Shown: positions 1-9,309 of the stretch, in pieces | How the letters are laid out: each line of letters starts with the position of its first letter | Numbering within the stretch: position 1 is the first letter of the stretch | NCBI RefSeq assembly: GCF_000485595.1 | Contig: NW_014577106.1 | Coordinates: 1 to 21,113, forward strand | Length of the DNA stretch: 21,113 bases | Origin: Priapulus caudatus | Taxonomy: Eukaryota; Priapulida; Priapulimorpha; Priapulimorphida; Priapulidae | Reading direction: 5' to 3' | Notes under the pieces: generated by a model | Told to the model about the DNA's origin: nothing | What the model saw: the letters and a program-made list of their open reading frames with translations, nothing else | Database searches by the model: none | Made by a program: the position numbers and the translations under genes

Positions 1-63
1 GCACGCATGCACACATGCACACATGCACTTGTACATGCACGCACACACAGGCATGCACACACA
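1..63. repeat. CA/GCATG-type repeat, left arm of a perfect inverted repeat
   Basis: Purine-pyrimidine alternating sequence (ACACATGC, GCACGCAC units). Its reverse complement is identical base for base to 9204-9266, including irregular interruptions such as ACTTGTACATGC, so the two are copies of one sequence and not independent microsatellites. The match is cut by the window start and may continue to the left. After base 63 the similarity stops. Confidence 0.95.
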
Positions 64-592
64 CGGACCACATATGTTAGCCGTTGGAAATTCGGATACA
101 TAGGAATGATTAAACTAAAGAAAACCATTAAAACTCCGCACTTTTTAGACATGGATGAATTATAGCGCAGTCAAATGGATATGAAAGCATATCTGAAATG
201 CTTGTTTGGTCACAGTTCAATAACAACTGTATGAGTTGAAAGAGACTATAATGATCTGCAGTGGCAAATTAAGGTTGGATGAAAATTCAGTGGCTAGCCA
301 TCCAGCATTCCATTTGACTACAACCAGTCTCAATCAAAACGTCACTGAGGTAGAGTATGTGTGTCACAATCTTTTGTACTGCCAGTTCATAGGGTGAAGT
401 AATTGTAGAGACATTACATTAACTAGCTACAGACACTAAAAAATGTTAAACAACGTAATCAGACAATAGGCTTTTGTTCACTCATATAGTATCACTGAAT
501 AAAAACACATCACTCTATACCTAATTCACATATTAAAATCTCTATCATTATTATAAATAATATAATTAAATAATCATAAATCCTAGACTCAT
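64..592. other. Unassigned noncoding stretch
   Basis: Ordinary mixed-composition DNA with no recognisable gene. A short open stretch at about 260-350 (plus frame reading LRLDENSVASHPAFHLTTT) lies between a possible CTGCAG and GTAGAGT, but it matches nothing I know and is too short to support. If the inverted segment is flipped, this region lies in the intron between the exons at 6792-6893 and 9310-9441. Confidence 0.5.
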
Positions 593-784
593 GTGATTAA
601 TATATGGAGTGTAGTTAATCAATTATGCCTATTGTCTGTATTAACGTTTCAATATATATTTATGCATATTAACATTTATTTTTATGTTGTCATTGTGCTT
701 AGTTTAATAATATGTAAATTCTTATATAATAACTCACCTTTGTTAAACGTAGGTTCCATGTTATATTACAACCAGTATAGACAT

Positions 785-3700
785 AACTGGAACTATTTTA
801 TTAAAAATTATTATTTATATAAATATATAAATAATATAAATACAATAATAATTATATAATTTTATTAATATATTTATATTAACATGAATTTATAATATTT
901 ATATATTTTGATTAATATGTTTTATATAATATATATAATATATATATATATTATATGTTGATTATATTATAATTTAATATATTAATTAATAATTAATAAT
1001 ATATTTATTTATATTATATATATATTATTATTATATTAATATATATATTATAATTATAATAAATTATTTGATATTTATATATTAACATATAAGATAATAA
1101 TATAAATATATATATATAATATATAAAATTATAATTTATATATATATATTATTATATTAAATATATAAAATATTATAATTATTTAAATAAAATTAATATA
1201 TATATTAATGAATATATATATTTAAAATTATATTTATATTATTAATATTAAAATATATTATAAATATTTATATATTATTTTTTAATTAAAAATTAATATA
1301 TATATTTAAATTTAATATATTTATATATATTATTTATAATTATATATAATATATTATATATTATTATAATATTAATTTATATTTATAAATATATATTTAA
1401 ATTTATATATTAATAAATATATATATATAATTATAATTAATTATATATTTATAATTTATATATTTTATATATATTATTATATATTATTTATATATATATT
1501 AATATAAATATTTATTTATATTTATTATAAATTAAACTATATATATATTTTATTAATTATATATTATTATAATAATATTTTTATATATAATAATATATTA
1601 ATATTCAATATAAATATATTAATTATTATATTATATTATAATATATATATATATATATATTTTAATAATATAAATTATATAATATATTAATATAATATAT
1701 ATTTATATCATATAATTTAATATATTTTATTAATTATATATTTAAATATATTATATTATATAATATTATTTATTATATTAATATTATTAATATATATAAT
1801 TATTATTATAATTATTTTTATTATTATATAAATTATATTATTAATATACATTATATTATTTTATATATTATATATTTATTTATAATGAAAATATAATAAT
1901 TTTAATATTCTATATATTAATATTATTATAATAATATATTTATTATTAATATTATGTATATTATTATATTTTTTTTTTGTTTATATAATTTATATATATA
2001 TATATTATCATATATAATATTATATATATATAATTTATAATTACTTAATATATATAATTATTATAATATAAATATATAATTAGTTATAATATATAAATAT
2101 ATTATAATTAAATATATTATTATAATATATTATATATTATATAATAATATTTAATATATATTAATATTATATAATATAATTATAATTATAATATATATTA
2201 TTAATATATTTAGATATAATAAAAATAATAAATCATATTTATAATTATATTATACTATTATAATATATAAATTATAAATAATATTTAATATATATTATAA
2301 ATCAATATAATTAAAAATATAATTAATATATATAATTTATAATTATTTATAAATATATATATATATTATTTAATTATTAATTTAATTTAATTAATATAAT
2401 TATTATTTATTATATATATATATAATATTTTAAATATATATATATTTATAATTATATATTACTATATTAATATATAAATAATATATACATATATTATTTA
2501 TTATATATATATATATAATAATAAATAATTATTTATTAATAAATAAATATAAATTTATTATAATTATATGATATTATATTATATATTTTATATTAATATA
2601 ATTATATATAATATTATATTATTATATAAATAATTAATATTATTATAGTATTTATTTAAATATCATTATTAAATATTTAATTTATATTATAAATATTATA
2701 TTAATTTTATTTCTTATTTAATATTTTTATTATAATAATATTAATATTTATATTTTTAATATATATATAATTTAATATATAAATATTATTATATTATAAT
2801 ATATAAATAATTATTTATATATATTTATAATAAATATTATAATTATATAATATATATATTAAATAAAAATTAATATTATTAATTATAATTATATATATTT
2901 AGTATATAAAATTTATTATTTAATAATATTATTATATATTTATTATTGTATAATTTATTATAATATTATAATATTATGATATTAATTATTTAAATATAAA
3001 TATTTATATAATAATATATTTTTTATAATTTTATTTTATTTAATATATTATTAATAAAAATATATATTATTATATTATATTAATATTATTTATATATTAT
3101 AATATAATAATATTATTATATATATAATATAAATATATTAATATTATTAATTATATATAATATTAATATATCATATTATTATTTATTATATATATATATA
3201 TATTATATTATATATAATTATATATTATAATATAATATAAATTAAATATATAATATTAATTTTATATATATATTATTAAATTTTATCATTTTTTATTATA
3301 ATTTATATATATATATTAATATATAAGATAATAATATATATATATAATAATATATTATCTATATATTATATTAATATATAAGTAATATAATTTATATATT
3401 ATATATATATAATATTATATATATATATATTATTTAATATTATTTATAAATTAATATTAAAAAATAAGTATATATTATATAAATTTATATAAAATTTAAT
3501 TATTTATATATTATTATATATATTATATAAAAATTATTATACTATAATCATGAATATATCATTATATACTAAATATTTTTTTAATATTAATATATATTAA
3601 ATATATATTATATATATAATTTAATATAATTAATTATATAATATTTTAATTTATATAATTTATATAAAATAAATTAATATATATTTATATTATTTTAATA

Positions 3701-6700
3701 AAATTATTATTTTATATATATAAATGATATATATATAATTATATATAATATTATATATTAATATATTAATAATATCTAATATATAATATAAATATATATA
3801 AATATATAATAATAATATTAATACTTATATAAATTAATTTAATTTTATATATTTTAATTAATATATATATTATAATATAATAAATATTATATATTATAAT
3901 ATATAATAATAATATAATATATCATTAATATATATCTATATAATATTATATTATTATATTATATATAATTTAATTAATTTTATAATTAATATATAAATAT
4001 AAATTTATATAAATATATATATATATAATTTAATAATTATATAATATAATATTATAATTATTATATAATATATATTATATACTATATTATTATAATTATA
4101 ATATAAAATATAATATCATAAATATTTAAATAATAAAATATTTAATATATATATATTAATAATTATTAAATATATTTTATATCATACTTTTATTATATAT
4201 TTATATTATATATTTAATATATAATAATATTTTATATATAAATAATTATATATAAATATATATATATAATTATATTATATTAATATATATATTAAATATA
4301 AAATAATATAATATATATTAATATATAATTATTATAAATTAATATATTATTAATAATATTTATAATATACTTAACTTATATTTATTATATATAATTTTTA
4401 TTATAATTATTATATATATATTATATAATATTAATATAAATTATTATTTATATTTATTATATTTAATATAAATATAATTATATTAAATCATATAATTTAT
4501 TATTATTAATATATATTTAAATTATAATATAATTATATATATTATTTATATAATAAATAATAGGTTAATTTATATAGATCATAAAATATATTATCTATAT
4601 ATAATATTAATATTATATATTTATTAATTATAATTTATTATTACTTTATTATATTTATATATTTATATATTGATATTTTATATATAACTTTATAATATAT
4701 AATATTTATATTTAATAATATAAATATATAATAATTAATGATAATATTTATTTATCTATATATTTATTTATATTTATAAAAATATAATAATTATTTATAT
4801 TATATAAATATATTATTTATTATATATATATATATATATATTTTTATATAATTATATAATTTATAATTATATTAATATATAATATATAAATTATTATATT
4901 TTATATATTATTCATTATTCTAATTATATTAAAATATATATATATTATAATATAATAAATTATATTATAATATCTTAATATATATTTTAAATATATATAT
5001 TTATAATATAATATTATAACTATAATATATTATTTATAATATATATATATTATAAATAAATTATACAATTATATTGATATAATAATAATATATAATATTT
5101 ATATATATTATACTTATATTATTATACAATATATTATTATAATGTTTAATATTTATTATATTAAATTATTAATATTAATATAAATTATATATTATAATAA
5201 TAAATTATTAATTTATATTATATTATATAAATTATTAATATCCTATATATTTTAATATACATTATTATATATATCATTTATTATATATTTATTATATATA
5301 TTATATCATATAATTATATTATTATTACATTTATATATTATTATATTTATATATATATATATAATATAATTAATATAGTTATATATATTATAATATTATA
5401 ATATAATATATATTCATATATCATATATATATATAATATTAATTATATATTAATTATAATTATTATATAAATTATATATATAATATAAATTATTATTTTA
5501 ATATAAATTATATATATATATTTATTTATATAATATAATATCTAATTATAATATATATATTATATTATATATATAATATAATTAATATATATAATATATA
5601 TAATATATTATATTATAGTAATATATAATATTTATATTTATATTATTATATATTTAAATTAAATAATATTATAATATATATTAATTATATAATTTATTAT
5701 TATATCTATTAAATTATTATTATATTATATATATTAATATTATATAATTATATATATTAATTATAATATCTAATATATATATATATATAATATTTATTTA
5801 ATATATAATATATATATATATAATATATATAATATCTAATATATTATTTATTAGATAATAAATAAATATGTATAAATGATATATATAATAATATATTAAA
5901 TATTTTATATTTTTTATATATTATTATTTTATATAAAATATAATAATTATTTATATCAAATTATTTTATAATAATAATAATATTATTATATTATTACATA
6001 TAAATATATTAATATAATAATTATTATAATTATCATATAAATTAATATAATATACAATATATCATATTTTAAATTTATTATTAATATTTATTTCTATAAT
6101 AATATATATATATATATATATTATATATATAATATAATATATTATATATTTATATTTTTTATATATAAATATATAATAATTTATTATTATATTATTTAAT
6201 TAAATTCAAATATAGTAATATATTATAATATATATTATATTAAATACTATATATAATATATATATATATTTTATTATATATTATATATAATATAAATAAT
6301 TTATATATATTAAATATAATAATTATTATTATTAAATTATATATTTATATATATATATAAATATATATATATATAATATTAATATATTTATATATTATAT
6401 ATATAATTATATTATTAATAATAATATATATAATTTAATTAGTTTATATATTTATTATTAAATTAATTTATATTAATATTATATATTATATAATATATAT
6501 TAAATAATAATTTATATATTATTTTAAATTATATATAAATTTATATATTAATTAATAATATATTAAATATAATATATAATTATTATATTATAATTATAAT
6601 AAATTTTATATATAATTTTATATAATATATATATATTTATTTAATAAAAAATAATATTATTTAAATATAATATATATTTAATATATTATATATTTATCAT

Positions 6701-6768
6701 ATATAATATAATTATATTATTAATATAAATAAATATTAATTAAATATATATAATATTTAAATATAAAT
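785..6768. repeat. 6-kb almost pure A/T tract
   Basis: About 6000 bases made almost entirely of A and T in irregular TATA, ATTA and TTAATA mixtures. Several 60-base stretches contain no G or C. No fixed tandem unit is visible by eye, although short perfect (AT)n runs are common. The change on the right is abrupt: mixed sequence resumes at 6769, about 20 bases from the donor of the exon at 6792-6893. It therefore forms most of one DHTKD1 intron. It cannot code, since stop codons occur everywhere. It could be a strongly biased intronic satellite, an AT-rich fragile-site-like region or a poorly resolved low-complexity part of the assembly. Confidence 0.9.
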
Positions 6769-6791
6769 ACGACATGCTTATTCAACATCAC

Positions 6792-6893
6792 CTTTGGAGT
6801 GTAGTTGTTCATTTGTTCGTGGTGGTCATTCAATTCTTTATTGTAGTCACCAACAGTTTTCTGTACTTCCTCCTGAGACAGAACGTTTTCTTC
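6792..6893 (-). CDS. DHTKD1: DHTKD1 next exon, also inverted
   Basis: Minus-strand exon of 102 bases, exactly 34 codons, reading EENVLSQEEVQKTVGDY then NKELNDHHEQMNNYTPK. It aligns with the variable helical linker that follows the WGHNE block in DHTKD1 (human pattern LMTQEEVSEIKSSYY, KLNDHL). The acceptor is GGCTTTCAG before base 6893 and the donor is GTGATG at 6791-6786. It starts and ends in phase 0, matching both the end of the exon at 7891 and the start of the plus-strand exon at 9310. About 20 bases past the donor the sequence turns into the long A/T tract. Divergence is higher than in neighbouring exons, as expected for this linker. Identity rests on order, phase and the SQEEV and ELNDH motifs. 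Confidence 0.85.
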
Positions 6894-7090
6894 CTGAAAG
6901 CCATTGAATATATGCCATCAACCAATGCTAGAACTTGCATAATAGTTGTTGATCTACATCTCACATCATTTCACACATAATTTCTTATAGATTCTCATAG
7001 ATATTCCTCGGCCTGTAGGAAACACACAAGTCTCAACTTACTCAACAATACTCAAGTTATCTTCAAAGTTCAGTCGGATTTCTTTTAAAA

Positions 7091-7185
7091 CATTAACAAC
7101 ATCATTGTTCATGGTTAAATCCTTAAACTGAACTGTCAAGGTAAATAATTTAAGGATTTAACCATAAACAATGATGTTATTAAAT
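7091..7185. repeat. Long imperfect hairpin, 35-bp arms
   Basis: Arms 7093-7127 and 7149-7183 are inverted copies differing at two positions of 35, separated by 21 bases. The outer ends read TTAACAAC and GTTATTAA. This may be the remnant of a small foldback element. Inserted-element status is inference, as I see no clear target duplication. Confidence 0.75.
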
Positions 7186-7457
7186 ACTTCACTTAGGTTT
7201 AGATCGCTTTTTTATTTATTTCTACATTTAAAACAAGAGCCGCAGGGCGTCTGGGTTCATCTGAGGTCTGTTGCTACGGTTATAAACGTAACATTTAAGT
7301 CGTGCGTAGTGACACGTACCTTTGTTAGGCGCAGATATGCAGATACGCAGTTGCGTACACATCATTTCAGCAACCTTCTGCATTCTGCATATCTCCCAAA
7401 TCCCATTGGTTGATACAAATCGCGTGCCTGAAACTTTTGTTTTATGGTGCATTGTGA

Positions 7458-7470
7458 CCCTAACCCTAAC
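7458..7470. repeat. Short interstitial telomere-like motif
   Basis: CCCTAACCCTAAC, two units of the animal telomere repeat (TTAGGG on the other strand). It is too short to prove a telomeric origin. Confidence 0.35.
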
Positions 7471-7607
7471 TCTATTAAAAAAAAATTATTTGTTGTTATG
7501 AAATTGTGTAAATAAATCCTGTAAATATTTACCTTAATTGGAAAGAAATAGTTAAATGGATAAAGATAGAAAAATACAGAAAACAGGTAAATAATAAAAA
7601 ATCTGAT

Positions 7608-7680
7608 GGGATTCGATCCAAGGACCTTTGAGCCGTAATCCTGTGCTTCAGCCGTGTTCCGTGGCTTTCCAGATTATGGA
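7608..7680 (-). repeat. tRNA-like SINE head candidate
   Basis: Read on the minus strand, GGATCGAATCC (7619-7609) differs at one base from the Pol III B-box GGTTCGAATCC, and upstream sequence (CTGAAGCACAGG, ACGGCTC) loosely resembles the D-arm to anticodon region of a tRNA. It does not fold into a full cloverleaf, so it is not a functional tRNA. A decayed tRNA-derived SINE is the best guess. Confidence 0.3.
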
Positions 7681-7750
7681 TGTGCCATGAATATGAGAAC
7701 ACTGTGACATCATTGAGGCAGTTCAGGAATCCATGTTTAACCCTCTTCTT

Positions 7751-7785
7751 GACGGACGGACGGACAGACGGACAGACGCACGGAC
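7751..7785. repeat. GACG/GACA tetranucleotide microsatellite
   Basis: Short run of GACG and GACA units followed by CGCACGGAC. It lies in the intron just downstream (minus-strand sense) of the inverted exon at 7891-8044. Confidence 0.7.
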
Positions 7786-7890
7786 CAACGCACGCTCATG
7801 CGATTCTACAAGCTGCATCTGACGAAGTCAGATGAGCTAAAAATCCATCAACAAAGCATGTGTTTTAAAACCGACTACTTTCATACTTAC

Positions 7891-8044
7891 GACCAGCTGT
7901 TCGGAATACATGTCTGGAACACTCTGACGATCATTAATGATCTTGTACATGCCGGGGTTCGTAAACATTGCGTCGTCCAGTTCGTTATGTCCCCAGCGAC
8001 GCCAACACATCAGGTCGACTATGACATCTTTCCGGAACAGTTGC
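7891..8044 (-). CDS. DHTKD1: DHTKD1 internal exon, inverted relative to the rest of the gene
   Basis: On the minus strand this 154-base exon reads [17 protein letters not shown] then [18 protein letters not shown], ending IPD-like [11 protein letters not shown]. This is the strongly conserved E1 block (family pattern FRKDVxIDLxCxRxWGHNE). The acceptor is CTTTAG before base 8044 and the donor is GTAAGT at 7890-7885. It begins with the last base of a codon and ends on a codon boundary. In the protein this block lies upstream of the exon at 9310, yet it is on the opposite strand. It is intact, so decay of a pseudogene is not indicated. The preceding exon should be left of the window on the plus strand if the segment is inverted. 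Confidence 0.92.
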
Positions 8045-8066
8045 CTAAAGGAAAGCGCCAGTCTGC

Positions 8067-9203
8067 ATGCTCTCACCACCTTCCCTCTTCCTATCCCGCT
8101 GCCCGCACTTCTTTCGCCCACATCTGCCCCCCTCATGCCATTCTCTTTGGGCCGTCCGGTTGTTCCCCCTCCTCCACCGTACTCTTCTTACGCGGACCCT
8201 GCTCCCTCTGCGTCCGCCCTCTTTTTCCGCCCCGCCTTCCGTCCTTATGCTCCCCACGCTTGCCGCCCTCTCTGTCGGCTTTTGCCTGCCCCCCCTCTCC
8301 GCTTCTGCGTCCGCCTGCTCCTCCTCCTTCTCCGCGCTCCCGCCACCCCATACCTTTGTGCGGCTTCCTCTGCCGGTCAACCCTTCTCGTGGCGGTCGGC
8401 CCCCTTCCCCCCCGTCCCTCTCCCCCCCTGGACCTTTTTTCTACTTCCCCCCTTCGCTTTTCCCCCTGTGGTCCTCGCCCTCCCTCCCTTGCCCGCCGTC
8501 CCTGCTCCCCGACGCCGGCCCTCCTTGAGCCTGATTTTCTCTCCGTCCTTCCCCTGCCGCCAGCCCCCCCTCCCCCCGTCCCGCCTTGCCCGCCCCCGTC
8601 CCTCTGGGTCCTCTCGCTTCTCCCTGTCTCCCTGCGGCGTCCCCCTCTGCCCCCTCCCTGCTTCCGCCTCTGCGGCCCTTCCCGCGTCCTGCCCCCGCCC
8701 CCCTTTCCCCTCTCCCCTGTCTGTCCTCCGAGTCGTCGCGGCCGGCCTCGCAGGCCCTCCCTCCCTCGTCCCCCCCCTGTCCCTCTTTGTCCCCCGCCGT
8801 TTCCCCGCCTTCCCCCTCCCCCTGCTCCCCGGCCCTCCTCTTGTTCGCCGTTTCCCTGGCCTCGCTTCCGTTCTTGTCCCTTTGGCTTTGCCTCTCCTGG
8901 CCCTTCGTCCTTTGCCCTTTTCTCCCCTTTCTTTCTCTTCTTCTCCCCTCCTTCGCCGGTCCTCGCACTCTCTCCCTTTGGGCTTTTCCCCCCCGTGTCC
9001 TTCTCGCCTCCCCCCCCCTGGCTTCCGCTTCCTTTGCCCCTGTTTCTGGTCTGCCTCCGCTCTCTGTGTTTTCGCGCTGCCTGCCTCTCCCTTTCGCCTG
9101 TCTCCCGCTGCCCTGTTTGCGTTTTTTCCCTTTTTCCCGCTTTTTCCTTTTTTTTTCTCCCCCCTGGCTCGCCGTCGGGCCTCGGCCCTCGGCCTCGGTT
9201 GGA
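8067..9203. repeat. C/T-rich, nearly A-free tract of about 1.1 kb
   Basis: On the plus strand this is mostly C and T with scattered G. Between 8581 and 9180 I count only about three A residues. The minus strand is therefore G/A-rich with many GGG runs. Long open frames cross it in five frames, but they are a composition effect: without A (plus) or without T (minus) no stop codon can form. Their translations are low-complexity Pro/Ser/Leu or Gly/Arg/Glu. In the sense direction of the inverted exon at 7891-8044 it is the end of the upstream intron, stopping about 20 bases before the acceptor. Confidence 0.9.
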
Positions 9204-9266
9204 TGTGTGTGCATGCCTGTGTGTGCGTGCATGTACAAGTGCATGTGTGCATGTGTGCATGCGTGC
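9204..9266. repeat. Right arm of the 63-bp perfect inverted repeat
   Basis: TG/CATG-rich alternating sequence that pairs perfectly with bases 1-63 in inverted orientation. It continues rightwards as a GTGC run to about 9280. It sits 43 bases before the DHTKD1 exon that starts at 9310, so it lies in the intron upstream of that exon, and abuts the C/T-rich tract on its left. Confidence 0.95.
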
Positions 9267-9309
9267 GTGCGTGCGTGTGTATAACCTAACCTACTTGCTT
9301 CACCTGTAG

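Larger units (their letters stand above)
6894..7890 (-). other. Intron between the two inverted DHTKD1 exons
   Basis: A 997-base minus-strand intron with GT donor (7890-7889) and AG acceptor (6895-6894). It contains a long hairpin (7091-7185), a telomere-like CCCTAACCCTAAC motif (7458-7470), a tRNA-like segment near 7608-7680 and a GACG tetranucleotide run near 7751. Open frames on both strands at 7171-7452 have no recognisable motif or splice support. Confidence 0.8.

Noticed and set aside
593-859. 88-codon open frame at the left edge of the A/T tract
   Set aside because: Its Tyr, Asn and Ile content is what AT-rich DNA gives by chance, with no motif or splice support.
7171-7452. Overlapping 80- and 74-codon open frames on opposite strands
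   Set aside because: They lie inside the intron between the two inverted exons, with no motif and no matching splice phase.
7608-7680. A functional tRNA gene on the minus strand
   Set aside because: Only a B-box-like match. The acceptor, D and anticodon stems do not pair, so I list it only as a SINE-like remnant.
7798-9309. 503-codon and 450-codon plus-strand open frames rich in Pro, Leu and Ser
   Set aside because: They run through the C/T-rich tract, where stop codons cannot form because A is missing. The first part is antisense to the DHTKD1 exon at 7891-8044.
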